The position numbers were made by a program, and so were the translations under genes. Below, in pieces: positions 21,745 to 33,440 of a stretch of DNA of 64,000 bases. Position 1 is the first letter of the stretch. Each line of letters begins with the position of its first letter. The DNA is taken from assembly GCF_047511655.1 (NCBI RefSeq), contig NC_133397.1:40748001-40812000 (forward strand), given 5' to 3'. The notes below the pieces were generated by a model, which made no database searches, was not told where the DNA came from, and saw nothing but the letters and a program-made list of their open reading frames with translations. This DNA is from Castor canadensis (Eukaryota; Chordata; Mammalia; Rodentia; Castoridae).

Positions 21745-22135
21745 AATTGTTGCTGGGATTACATGCTGAAATGGAAGGCTCCTGAATTTGCTGCCAGCCT
21801 AGGCTACATAGTAAGATGCTATGCCAAAAAAAAAAAAAAAATTTATAATTATCTAGACCTGGATAGTGGCTGGGCCAGTCCTATGAGTTGGGGACATCTC
21901 TCTGGCCACTGAAGTTGAATACAGGAGGACCAAGAACCCCATCTGTGGAACCTGAATCTCCACAGAACTTGTATAGCGCCTCAAAGAGTTTGATTGCTTA
22001 TTAAAATGGAATCATTTTTGCGGGGCATGGTGGCATATGCTATGATCCTAGAACTTAGGAGGCTAAGGCAGGAGGATCAGGAGTTCAAGACCAGTCTAAG
22101 CTACATAGTGAAATCCTGTGTCAAGAAAACATATT
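21745..22135 (+). repeat. Two B1-type SINEs, plus strand
   Basis: Monomers at about 21745-21842 ('ccagcctaggctacatagta') and 22020-22135 ('gcatggtggcatatgc', 'gttcaagaccagtctaagct'). Confidence 0.7.
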
Positions 22136-22152
22136 TTTAAAAGGACTAATTT

Positions 22153-22534
22153 TGAGGCAGGCTAAAATTAGAGAAAATTTGGGACTCATAGAAAAATAGT
22201 ACATGTTAGATTAACCGTGCTTTGGCTCCGGAACCACACTCACCTGGCCAGGAACTACCCATGCCCCGCCCCACTCCACTCACAGATTACTGGGTGGGAA
22301 TCATCTGGTTTTCCCCTTCCCATAGGTTACCATAGGTTTTAAAAGCACCTGAAGAGCAGAAACATGCTCACTTGGCCGGCAGACTCCACCTAGGTCCTGC
22401 CATGCTTTGTATTTTCCTTTCCCAACTTTTAATAAACTCTCTTTACACCCACATGTCCTGCCATGGATTCTCCCCGGTGGTATACAAAGATCTGGGAAGT
22501 CTTCTGGTCACAGACTGCGCCAGTGCCGGTAACA
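22153..22534 (+). mobile_element. Solo LTR of a gamma-like ERV with 4-bp target duplication
   Basis: 382 bp from TGAGGC to GTAACA, bounded by TG and CA. The tetramer ATTT stands immediately on both sides (22149-22152 and 22535-22538). Inside are a TATA-like ttttaaaa (22337-22344) and AATAAA (22431-22436), spaced as in a gamma LTR. It is unrelated by eye to the LTRs at 1434 and 9353. No internal viral genes remain, so it arose by LTR-LTR recombination. Confidence 0.75.
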
Positions 22535-22538
22535 ATTT

Positions 22539-23690
22539 CATCTCTCTTCTCACCAATTGATTCTGAAAGAACATTCTTAGGTAATTCTGAATGCCCTTAA
22601 TTTTCACTCATAAGCTGCTCAAACATTTTTGTCCCATTTTATGCCCAATGACATGCACTGAATGGTCACCTGTGCTTTTGGACAGAATTTTTTTTTTTAT
22701 AAGAGTGAGTTGAGGGTAATGTACAAGCCAAAATATGCCTGTGTCCTTATCTACACCTGCATACCTCCAACTGGCTAGTGATGTCCATTGAGTGGGTTTC
22801 TGCTTTCTCCTACAAAGCCTTTTGTACCTTAGCATAGAGGGCAAGTGACATGTCCTCCATGTCTAAGGCTTACTAACCCTTTACCACTCTGATGCATTCC
22901 TGGAGTTGTTTGTAGAATGTAGACCCACAAGCTATTTTTCCTGGCCTGACTCTTTGACCAAAGAAAGAGGATATGGAAACCTGGGTCTTAACTTTGCTCC
23001 AGCTGTGTAAGTAACTCATCGTTCACCACTTGCTACCTGAATTCTACCAAGCTGTGTGAGCTGCTGTTGAGGGAGGTGGGGAAGGAGAATGCTAACTGTA
23101 GATTTACTTTCTATAGAATATTTTATCATCGTATCACTACCACTATTCCAACCAGCTGCTCGTCCACCTAATAAATTGTGCATGGAAATGGAAATGTGGT
23201 CACTTCTTTATCTGTTCACAAGACTTCTCTCCAGACTCCTGGAAGTTCCCCCTTCTTTTTCAAACAGGGAACCTACAAAGGCATGACATCCCATCCCCCC
23301 ATATTGGTTTCCTTCTTTCACTTCCTTCTGCAATGCACTGCAATCATTCTTCCTCTTACTCACTCAGTCCTCAATGACTGCTGATCCTCAGACCTAGAGG
23401 ATGGACAGCTAGGACTCCCCAGAACATTATCAAGCTGGGTTTATTCTGAGTCAGTTTCATATACAGTGCTGATGTGTATTATGTGTGGCTCATCCGGGCT
23501 ATGACATCTGATAACTAACTCATCCTGAGGCGTAGTACAAATGAAATGAAGTTTGTGATGTTTAGTGCATTCTTTTCACACACCCTGTTTTTCCACGACC
23601 ATCTCAGGAGTTGGGATACATAGATCATTCCAGAAAGGAAAGCTATCTAAGTGTGAATTTTTTCTTTTTCTTTCATTCTTCCCTGCTCCA
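22539..23690. other. No gene recognised
   Basis: Unique-looking; only short ORFs. Confidence 0.5.
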
Positions 23691-23694
23691 CACA

Positions 23695-23785
23695 TACACC
23701 TGGGGGATTGACCCATGGACTTAAGCATGCTAGGTAAATGCTCTAACACTCGAGTCCCACCCCCAGCCCTCTTTTCTTTCCTTTT
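23695..23785 (-). repeat. ID-type SINE, minus strand
   Basis: 'gctaggtaaatgctctaaca...cccacccccagccct' before a pyrimidine-rich tail. Confidence 0.65.
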
Positions 23786-24786
23786 TTCTTTCTGTTTCCT
23801 CATCATGGCTTGCAAGTAGCCAGTGCCTTTGCTCTCAACCACCTTCTTGAAAACCCACAGACACATCCTTGTTTGCCCTTGTCTGGCTACCAAGCGAGGG
23901 AACTTCCTCATAGCTATGTATGTATATGTGGTCGTTTTAGAAGTATCATTAAACATGATACTGCCATGTTGGAAAAAAAAAAAACGCTCTCAGGTTTCCT
24001 CAGGGCTGTTACACACGCTGTAAATGACCGGTCATAAAGACCCACCCCTCTGGTTCTGATAAGGCAAAGGTGAAGGTCCTCTGTTTGCCACACTCTATTT
24101 CCTTCTAAGTCAGAATAGTCTCTGGAACCACTGTTTCCTCTCACCTGGCTTAAAGGGCACTGCCTTCTTTTCACAGTATTGAATGGTTCAATTATAAACC
24201 AAGTGGCTGCCCAGTGAATACTTATTAATGTATTCTTTCTGGTGGTTATTAAGGTAACGGTAGTCGCCCCCACAACCTCCCTGCTATCATATGTTCCCGG
24301 AGAGAGTACTTCTGTCCACACCCCCAACACACAGGTCGCCACCACCAGACATTGTAGGGGAGAACAGGCATCCAGAAGTTCCCTGACCTACCTATCAACT
24401 CTCCAAATTTCACACAATTTAGGCTGATTTCCTGTCTCCCTCCATCAACCTCTAGAGCTAGTCCCATTTGCCTCTGTCACTCCCAGAAGAATGAGCCTCT
24501 AGGTCAGCCAACATCACCACTGAATACTCATTCGGGTACCTCTGAGTCCATCCTCTAATCTGATCAAAAGCCTCTCCCTTGGTTTCCCAAACTCTTTCAC
24601 CGAGCCCTTGGAAACTCCAGATCTGTCACCATCACACACCCTCATTGCCTGATCCACTTCTTCGAATGTTTCCTTGAAGGTATTTTTACTTTTCCCCTGG
24701 CATCACAGGTACCTCAGGGCCTGAGGCTATAGAACATTTTCTAGTTGCCACTGCCCAACTACTCTTTTTACTTTCCTCCTTCAAAC
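23786..24786. other. No gene recognised
   Basis: Overlapping ORFs of up to 143 codons on both strands show no domain or codon signal. Confidence 0.45.
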
Positions 24787-24955
24787 ACCCAGGGTGCCAG
24801 TGGCTCACACCTGTAATCTTAGCTACTCAGGAGGCAGAGATCCAAGTTCGAAGCCAGCCCTCGAGACCCTATCTTGAAAAAACCCATCACATAATAGGGC
24901 TGGCAGAGTGGCTCAAAGTGTAAGCCCTGACTTCAAACCCCAGTTCTTCAACCTG
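24787..24955 (+). repeat. Dimeric SINE, plus strand, shortened
   Basis: 'agggtgccagtggctcacac' to 'cttcaaaccccagttctt'; the left half lacks some internal bases. Confidence 0.75.
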
Positions 24956-26049
24956 GCCCAACGTCCATTGCTTTGAGCTCTTGTCTTTACTTCCAAAGCC
25001 TGCTTTGGTTCCACGGTCCATCATTTCCATCCACTTTTGCAAACACCTTCCTCAACAATCTTGTCCTTCTTTTTCTATCATATTGGCCCAGAATATCTCA
25101 TTCATGTTGCATCCAAATACCTGTCATAGGCCACACTTATGCAACTGGTCACTGCTAGAGAAAATCACAGCATGTAATTAACTGATTTCATCTTGAAATT
25201 GCCCTAACCCTCAAAAGGACACTGACTAGAAATATTATCACAGTTTTTAGGGAAGTTCACCTGACTACTCTAAAATGACTATTGCTTACTTTTTCCCAAA
25301 AAATTTCCATATCTTGAAGAAAAACAGAATGTCTGTTAGCTTCAACTGTCTCCTCCAGAGTATTTATTATAACTCTAATGGTTGTAAGGTATATCCACAA
25401 ATTCTTCATTATCCCTTCCTTTAGTGGATGGTGCTTAATTTCCCTCCCCTCAGGCTAGACATAGTGACCACTTCCTCCTTTTTTTTCCAAAGTGGTGCTA
25501 TGAATCAAACCCAGGGCCTTGCATATATGAAGTACTACTGAGCACTCTCAGCCCCTTACTTCTGATGAATAGAGTACAAAAAGTAGACATTTTTTTCTAA
25601 AGGTGCAGGAGAGAAAAAGTAGAAACTTAACAGTGGAACAATCTGGAGGTACCACCTTATCCAAGTGATCAAGGTTAACATCACCAGTAATAAACTGTGT
25701 TGATGTCATGATACCAATATGATTTGATAAGAAGGGAGTAACACTCTCTGGCATTCTTTTCCCAAACTCATAACCTCTGTCTCATGAGAAAACATGAAAC
25801 AAACCCCAGGTGAGTACATTCTCCCAAACACCTGACCAAAATTCTTCAAAAGTGTCAAGGTTGAGCTAGGGGCTTGGTTCAAGAGGTAGAGCACCTGCCT
25901 AGCAAGTGTGAGGCCCTGAGTTCAAACTGAATTAATGCCAAAAAAAAAAAAAAGAAAAAAGTCAAGGTCACAAAGGTAATGAAAGGAGAGGAAAAGACTG
26001 AGAGGAGAGCTAGCTCTTAGATAAGAGGAGATCAAGGTGATTAGTGACT
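24956..26049. other. No gene; two ID SINEs
   Basis: A minus-strand ID monomer at 25475-25556 and a plus-strand one at 25866-25960. The remainder is unassigned. Confidence 0.6.
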
Positions 26050-26280
26050 AAATGAAATGTGGAAATACAGTAGTGGAAGAACAGAGGAATTCCAAATAAA
26101 GTCTATAGATCAGTTAGTAATATTGTACCAGGGATAATGTCTTAGTGTTAGTAAAGTTACATCTTGTAAGATGTGACCATTGCCAATAACTTGGTAAAGG
26201 ACATATGGAAACTGTCATATTATATTTACAATGCTTTTGTAAATTTGAAATTATTTCAAAATAAAAGTTTAAAAAAAAAA
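26050..26280 (+). mobile_element. Old L1M-type 3' end, plus strand
   Basis: 'agtaatattgtaccaggg', 'gtaagatgtgaccattg' and 'aaattatttcaaaataaaag' before a poly(A) match the 3' UTR of L1M elements as I recall it. Confidence 0.7.
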
Positions 26281-26869
26281 GACTCCCTTATCTCCTCATT
26301 CCTTTATTCTTCCCTCAGCTGGTGACGTCACCTCACACACTGGGGTTGAAGTAAGTGTGAGCACAGAATCCTGTCATCTTCCCAGCATCTCTGCAGCTAA
26401 CTCACAGACCTCTGCTATTCTGCTCTTGAAAATGAAACTCCTTCTAGCTCCTCTCAAGGCCATCCCCTCTGCTGGCACCTTGGGTCTCATCCTCTCTGCC
26501 TCTCCCTTCCTCCATGTCTTTCCTTTCGTTGTTTCTGTTCTTCCCATGCCATCAATCTCCCCTCTCCTCTGAAGCATTTTCATCTTCATATAAACATGCT
26601 ATACAGTTTCTCAGATTAGCAAAAGACTTGAGTCTATATATCTCTCATTTTACTACTCCATTTCTCTCCTCCTCTTAGGAAATATTTTGCAAAACTTATC
26701 TGTATTTGTTCTCTCTAGTGTTGATTGCCATTTTCTCTCAATTCCTTCCATGCTGGCTAGCAGTCCATGAAATTACCAAATGCTGTGGAATGTTCTATGT
26801 CATCTAATTTGGTTATCAGCAGCATGCGGCTTCATTGACCATTAACTATGTGTTGAAAAGTTGGATTCT
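26281..26869. other. No gene recognised
   Basis: No domain-bearing ORF and no repeat named. Confidence 0.5.
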
Positions 26870-26995
26870 GGGTGCCCAGCTAAGGGGTATTAGGTTTTTT
26901 GAGACGTAGTCTCAGTATGTAGCCCAGACTGGCCTCAAACTTGAGATCCTTCTACCTACTGGGATTACAGGTGTGAGCCACCACATCCAGCCCTT
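26870..26995 (-). repeat. B1-type SINE, minus strand
   Basis: 'gagacgtagtctcagtatgt...gggattacaggtgtgagcc'. Confidence 0.75.
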
Positions 26996-27175
26996 CACAG
27001 GCATTTTGAAAGCCCCTTCTCCTAATTTATGCCTACTTCATTGGCACTGCTCTTCCATCTTCTTTCCTGCCTCCTCCAACCCCTAAACGAGGGAATACCT
27101 CAGGGCTCTGTCCTGAATGTTTCTCTTTGTCTATATTCTTTCCCTAGCTACTTCATATACTCCCTTAGCATTTTA

Positions 27176-27670
27176 AGCTGGGTGCCAGTGGCTCAGGCAT
27201 GTAATCCTAGCTACTTGGGAGGCTGAGGTTGGGAGGATCACAGTTTGAGGCCAACAAATAGTTCGCAAGACCCCATCTCCAAAATAACTAGGGCGAAATG
27301 GACTGAAGGTGTGACTCAACCAGTAGAGCACCTGATTTGCAAGCAGGAAGCCCTGAGTTCAAACCCCAGTGCAAGCAAAAATGAATAAATAAATAAAAGC
27401 TACCTACACTAGGGAGGCTAAAGCAGAAAGATCATGAGTTCTAGGTCAGCCAGTGCTAAATATTGAGTTCAAGACCAACCTGGACCATGGAGTAAGATCC
27501 TCTCCCCAAAACTAAACTAAACTAAATTAAACAAAAGTAAACTAAGTAAAAAGTAAAATAAAACACCACCTATAGGAGCTGAGGGTGTAGCTCAGTGATA
27601 AAGCACTTGGCTAGCATGCTTGAGGCCCTGGTTCAATCCCTAACTCTGGAGAAATAAATAAAACACCACT
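27176..27670 (+). repeat. SINE trio, plus strand: dimer, B1, ID
   Basis: Dimer 27176-27396, B1-like 27400-27500 with an (actaa)n tail, ID 27572-27660 ending 'ggttcaatccctaactctgg'. Confidence 0.75.
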
Positions 27671-28879
27671 CACATGCAGATGATTTCCACAAGGACTTGG
27701 ACTTGCAGAGCCAAGCTCTGCCTTGACGTCTCTGTGCGGATGATTAACAGGTCCCTCCAACTCCTCTCCCAAGTCCCTTCCTTTCTTAATCTTCCCCTTG
27801 TCAGCAAATGCCAACATCATCCTCCCACAGCTGCTCTAGCTAAAAACCTGAAAGCCTATTTGATTCCTCCTTTTTCCTTATAGCCTCACATTGGTATTAG
27901 CAATTCCTATCTGCTCTAACTCTGAAAATATATCTCTTATGTATGGGTATTTCTCTCCATCCTCATTGAACTGTCCTTGCCCAAATTAACATAATTTCTC
28001 CCCTAGACTACTCTAATAGCCTCTTAGTTCATCCCCACTCTCATCCTTACAATCCAAAGCACCCAAAAGTGACCTTTTTTACAGCATAAATCATGTCTGT
28101 CCCTACGTTAGAATAATCTGGAAATTCATTACCTTTTTATAAGACTTTGCAGGAGCTTACTCTTGCCATTGTACTCTTTGCCTCTCAGTCATCAAATCAG
28201 GCCCCTGCCACTCTGACCCCCTTTCTATTCTCCCAGTGTACTATGCATATAGCCCACATTTTTCTATCTTATCAATAAGCAATATTGAGACATTAGGTTA
28301 AATGTGTTCCTGAAATCAACATATGCTGTGATTTAAGGCAGTAGCTCTCAAGGAGAAGACTACTGCATTCCCCAGAAGGCTGGAAATGTGTGGGGGCTCT
28401 TCTGGGGGCACCGTATGGAACCGTAGAGGGGAGAGGAGGGATCCAGAGCAGGTGAAGACCAATATGGGCCCTTGCTGAGGGTGAGCAGGTGGGGTAGTGC
28501 AGCTTAGGCCAGCATCTTCCAGCTGTATTTCCTAGGCAAGATGCTGATACACTGTGAGCCACTCAGAGGTCGGGCATAGGGGTACCCAGATTTTAAGCAT
28601 CCTGTTCCCAGGGGCAGGCATCCTCAGGGTGCAACCCTGAAACATGACCCGTGGGCCTTGGAGCAAGCCCAGATCCAGTGTGGTGAGAGATGCCCTCACA
28701 CGAGGGTCATGGAATCTCTAAGCAGTGGGGGGTGTTCAGCTCTGAAGCATTTGGCAAATAAGCACAGAGACAGAAAGTGGTGCGGGAGACAGAGTGAGAA
28801 AGTTGAGAAGAAAAAAGTCAGTAAAATAACATCTTGAAGTACAATCTGAGGTCTCACCCTAGGTCTCCTGGCTGGCTCA
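27671..28879. other. No gene recognised
   Basis: Unique-looking sequence; ORFs under 95 codons only. Confidence 0.5.
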
Positions 28880-29400
28880 CCACAATGCAGTAGGCAGGTG
28901 CAGTCTCTGATCAGAAAATTTCCAAATTCTTTGTGTCCTGCCTGGAAGCTTCCAGGTTGATACAGTAAGGGAGATAATAGCATTTATTAAGGATTAAGGA
29001 GAGGAGTTACAAGAGGCCATCCATGGTGGGACAGATGGGAGCTGGAAGCAGGGAGAGAATCTTTCTATTTCCAGGTGCTTTTAAACTTATGCTAACCTGT
29101 GGGAAGGAAGAACCTGAACCTGGAGATTCCTAGCCACCTGTAACAGTCAATGAGTGAGGAGGGCATGGGTGGTCCCTGGGCTCAGATGGGGGTAGTTTGA
29201 GTTGTCCCCAGGCCTGGGTGTGAATAACCTACACACATTTGCAACTGAAAAGAAGGCTTAGAAAAAGACAAAAATGTTTAACCTGAGATACAATATCAAG
29301 TCATATATGTTTTAAGAGTCTTAAACTTTTCATAAGTCTAGCCTGTCTCAGGTTGTCAGATGACTAAGGGATTGATTGAGGTGGAGGTGAATCTTGAAAT
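28880..29400 (-). repeat. LTR-like repeat, copy B
   Basis: Longer partner of 10,905-11,200. Adds about 130 bases (near 29,190-29,330) before 'tctagcctgtctcagg', which resembles 'tctagcctgcctcaga' at 11,204. Minus-strand orientation is inferred from TTTATTAA. Confidence 0.6.
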
Positions 29401-29419
29401 GCTATGAAGACTACCTTCT

Positions 29420-29620
29420 CCAAAATTCCATTAGTGCTCTATGTAGAGACATTATTCATAATAGATCCAAACTGGAAATGAGTGTTCACTAATAACAGGA
29501 TAAGTGAACTGTGGTTTATTCATGTGATGAAATACTGCTCAATAAGTTATCCATTCATATAACATCATGAATCTCAAAAGCATTACACTGAGCAAAAGAA
29601 CCTTTACATAAAAATTGCAA
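29420..29620 (+). mobile_element. L1M fragment, plus strand
   Basis: 'ttattcataatagatccaaa' and 'tgatgaaatactgctcaata' are typical of the L1 ORF2 end. Continues after SINEs at 30,225. Confidence 0.7.
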
Positions 29621-29624
29621 ATGG

Positions 29625-30182
29625 ATGGGTTGGTGGAGTAGCTTAAGTGGTAGAGCACCTGCCTAGGAAGTGTGAGGCCCTGAGTTCAAAACCCAGTACT
29701 GCAAAAAAAAAAGTTAATAACAACATTCTCATATATATAAAAACCTCAGTTCTAAGAAAGTAAAAAGAAAAGTTACAAATGGTATGAAAATTCTAGCAGG
29801 ACCAGCTACCTAATTCCTGGAGCCATGTACAAAATGAAAATGTGTGGACCCTTGTCACAATATCATTAAGAACTTCTGGCCTGGCAGAGTGGCTTAAGTG
29901 GTAAAGCACCAAAACAAACAAACAAAAAAACAAAACCAAAAAAACCTTCAAGATAATGATAACAGGCTCGGCACCAGTGGCTTACACTTGTAATCCTAGC
30001 TACTCAGGAGGCAGAAATCAGGAGGATCACGGTTTGAAGCCAGCCTGGACAAATAGTTCCCTGAGACCCTATCTCAAAAAACCCTTCACAAAAAATAGAG
30101 CTGGTGGAGTGGCTCAAGGTGAAGTTCCTGAGTTCAAACACTAGTAGTACAAAAAAAAAAAAAAAAAAGAAAGAAAAAGATA
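29625..30182 (+). repeat. SINE group in the L1M fragment, plus strand
   Basis: ID 29625-29712, truncated ID 29878-29945, dimer 29966-30180 with a long A tail. Confidence 0.75.
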
Positions 30183-30224
30183 ATGACAATAGAGTATTAA
30201 GCCAAGTATGGGACCCTTCTACAC

Positions 30225-30455
30225 ATGGGGTACTATGTGACTGAACAGTCTATGTGCCCATAAAGTTGTCCTTGAGTTCAGAATAGGCAAAATTATTTAT
30301 GGTGGGAGAAAAATCAGAACTGGAGTCATATCTTGGTGGGGGGGATTGAATAAGAAGGGAAAATGGAACTTCCTGGAAATAATGGATATGTTTATCTTGA
30401 TGGAGTCTGGATAACAGATGCATGCATTTGTCAAATTCATTTAATGTTATGTTTT
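30225..30455 (+). mobile_element. L1M fragment, continuation
   Basis: 'ggaacttcctggaaataatg', 'ttatcttgatggagtctgg' and 'gcatttgtcaaattcattta' match the L1M 3' region in the same orientation as 29,420. Confidence 0.65.
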
Positions 30456-32000
30456 TTTTTCTTTTAGCTGGGCATGGTTAATTTTGAATGACAGATATGA
30501 GGACATGCCAAACATATGCACACAACATAATCAAAATTAAAGAATCAAAAATTAAAAATGTTACACATACCATATGGGCTCTGAATATATTATCCCCTTC
30601 TTTGTGACTACAACCTATGAATTCAGGTACTTCAGGATGTGTGAGAAGAATGAATGAGAAGCATCAAACTATTAACAAAGAGACAGAGAGGGCTTGCTGT
30701 GTAGTGGTCAGGGGGCGCTGTTACCCTTCTTGTATAAAGTACTCTCCTTTCTGCTCATGTATCAATCATGGAACAACAAAAAAATTAAGAACTGATAGGC
30801 TACTTATAATAAACACTTACATATTACACCCTTTTAACCATATGCGACAATAAAATTCATCACACTTAAGAGTTTTGTTAAATTTTTTTTTTTTTTGGTG
30901 GTACTACAATCCTCCCAATCGCAGCCTTCCAAATAGGTAGGATTACAGGCGAGAGTCACAGCACCCAGAAGAGTTTCAGTAAGTTCTTACTCTCTCTGCC
31001 CTTCCCCCCTCTTTCTTTCTCTCTCAGATCTATGTGACGTTGTATTAGCTGGGCATGGTGGTACATGTCTGCAATCCTGGCACTCAGAGATTGAGGTAGG
31101 ATGATTCAGAGTTTTGTTTTGTTTCGTTTTTGTTATCATTTTTTCTGATTCAGAATTTGAGGACAGCCTGGGATACAGAGTGAGAACCTGTCTCCAAAAA
31201 AAAAAAAAAAAAAAAAAGTATAAAAATAAATAATTCCTCAGATGCTAGGAATCACAGGTTAGCGTGACAGTTTGTTATCTATTTAACAAGCATATTTACT
31301 CGATTCACTTTATTGCAATGAACAATTTATTTAGCACCTGTCAAATTACAAGATGAGGTTCTTCTTGATGAGGCAACAGAATCACATCTGTCAATAGAAC
31401 ATTTTACAAATGAAGCCAAAAGAGTCAGAATATTCTAGGGGAAAAACATGTAGTTTTGGGGCTGCAAGGATTCAACTTTCTGAAAACACCTCAAATTAGC
31501 AGGTAAAAATCTGGTTGATAACATACTCTTGTTTCATTAGTAGCATTCTTTTCTTTTTCTTTTTTTTTTAATTTGGAAAATGGTTAAATGGATTTTTTTT
31601 TTGTAGTGTTCTTTTCATTAAACAAATTGCTCAACATATCATCAAGTTCCAAAATGAGGTCTGGCAACTAAGAATTAGATTCAAAACACTGACAGGATAT
31701 CCTTAAGATGTCAAACATCTAATAATTATTTTTAATTATTGTACCAACTAAAGTTCAAATTATAGCAGTACTTGTAACTGTGATTATTTACACTAATCAA
31801 CTTGCCTACACTCCAACAGGAAAGTATGACACACACATTATTGATCAATGAAGACAACGTTCAATCAAATTTTGTGGAATCTTAAAATTGCTTTTCATTT
31901 TCTTTTGAACTCTTCCTCCTATGATTTAAGCAGATAAAGTCTCTTAAACAGACTACAGCTAATAAATAACGTTTAAAAACACTTAATATTTTATTCTCTC
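30456..32000. other. No gene; SINE fragments
   Basis: Minus-strand SINE piece near 30880-30970 and a plus-strand B1 at about 31045-31218 with an A-run. The AT-rich rest is unassigned. Confidence 0.5.
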
Positions 32001-32004
32001 TTTT

Positions 32005-32095
32005 TTTTTCCTGGCAGCCCTAGGGTTTAAATTCAGGGCCTCACACTTGCCAGGCAAGGAGTTCTACCACTTGAGCCACACCGCCGGCCCCAAAA
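32005..32095 (-). repeat. ID-type SINE, minus strand, upstream of EPCAM
   Basis: 'ctagggtttaaattcagggc...gagccacaccgccggcccc', about 470 bases before the CpG island. Confidence 0.75.
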
Positions 32096-32559
32096 CACTT
32101 ACTCCTTTAATAGTTATTAAAAGCTTGACATCATTACAATAATTTTAAGACTGTAAAAATAGCGTTACGATTCGAATTTATTTGCATTGAAATAAATTGT
32201 CTCTATGTTCCTAAATTTTCGAAGAAAAGAGAATTGCTTTTTAATATGAAAACGGAAGAACTTTCGGCTCCCAGCATTTGGCATCAAGGAAATAACTTTC
32301 CTTACATCTTCAAAGGCCAAAAACAGGAAAGAACTTTTGAGAGTTATAAAGATTTGCGCATCCCCGGAGAACTGGGGCGAGTTTTCTTCTCGATGTAGCT
32401 TCAGTGGCAGTGCCAGGTAAAGCTCAGAGATCGCCAGTCTATTGTGCTTGGCGTTGGTGGCCCTCGCTTTCTCCGTGTGCTCCACCTTGGCTCTCACGTT
32501 CCTGTGGCCGTCCTCACCTTTCCCCCCACATCGTACCCCGAGCGGTACAGGGCAGCCTC

Positions 32560-33440
32560 CGAGGCCACTAAGTGTCCCTGTCGCCAGTGCTACAGAAAAA
32601 GCGCCCCCGGGGCTGTCGCACCTGGGGCGCGCGTTGGCGCACGGGGACGGGGACCGGCGCCCCTCCCCCGCCCCGGGCGGTGACTCACGACGCAGCCGGG
32701 CGCCGAAGTGCGCGGCGGGGACGGGGCGGGGGGCGGAGGGCGGAGCCGCCAGGTCCGGCAGGTCGGCGCCCGCCTTCCGCGCGTTCAGAGCGCGCAGTCC
32801 GTCGGCGAGTTCGCACCTGGCTGGGCCCGCGGCGCGCCCGGTCGCTGTCCACCGCCGCGGACCCGCGCCTTCCCTCCCGCAGCCTCCCGCGGCCCTCGGC
32901 GCGCGCAGCATGGCGCTCCCCCAGGCCCTCGCGTTCGGGCTCCTGCTTACGGCCGCGGTGGCCGCGGCTCAGACAGGTGAGGAGCGGAGGTGTACGGTTG
33001 GGCTTGCCCGGGCCGGCATGGCGGCCATCGGTGCCCGGGACAGGATAATGGACAGGGGACGGAGACGGGCCGCGCTTTCCCGCCTGGAGACTGGACGGCG
33101 CGGACAATGAGTCTGAGCCTCCCGCGGGAGGGCGGCGGGAAGCGCCCTCGCGCCGGCTGGAGGGAGCACCCCCCCCTTTTGCAGTTCTTTCTAGGGAAGT
33201 GGCCTGGGTGGGGGCGAGGGGGGTCGGGGGGACCCTGCGGTTAGAGAAGCAGCACCTCCTTCCCAGGCCGGCTGGGGACTCGGGATCCCCAGCCGGCCTG
33301 AGCCGGTGGTGGAGTTTGTGGCTGTGACCAGCCCGCCCGCCCCTCCCCGGAGCACCTGCGACAGGGCCCCGGATGTGCGCCCCGGGCGGGGACAGGTAGC
33401 CGAGAGGAGCCGGCTGTGCACCTGTGCATCGGAGAGGGCC
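32560..33440. promoter_or_regulatory. EPCAM: EPCAM CpG island and promoter
   Basis: GC- and CpG-dense block spanning the EPCAM start, exon 1 and the first part of intron 1. Clustered GC-boxes (ggggcgggg type) lie near 32,715-32,750 and an AP-1-like tgactca near 32,682. No TATA box is evident. The exact transcription start cannot be read from sequence. Confidence 0.8.
32910..32976 (+). CDS. EPCAM: EPCAM coding exon 1
   Basis: Encodes the start and the hydrophobic signal peptide (22 codons plus one base). The donor is cag/gtgagg. The reading frame stays open upstream of the ATG, but that stretch is GC-rich promoter and leader. Confidence 0.95.

Noticed and set aside
23576-24345. ORFs of 126 and 143 codons on the minus strand
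   Set aside because: One overlaps a SINE; neither shows a domain or plausible codon pattern.
32442-32909. Possible N-terminal extension of EPCAM (same frame open upstream to an ATG at 32442)
   Set aside because: CpG-rich promoter DNA has few stops. The ATG at 32910 begins a proper signal peptide and matches the family's start.
32165-32911. 248-codon ORF on the minus strand across the EPCAM promoter
   Set aside because: Arginine/alanine-rich translation typical of antisense CpG-island DNA. No domain seen, and the tail lies in unrelated AT-rich sequence.
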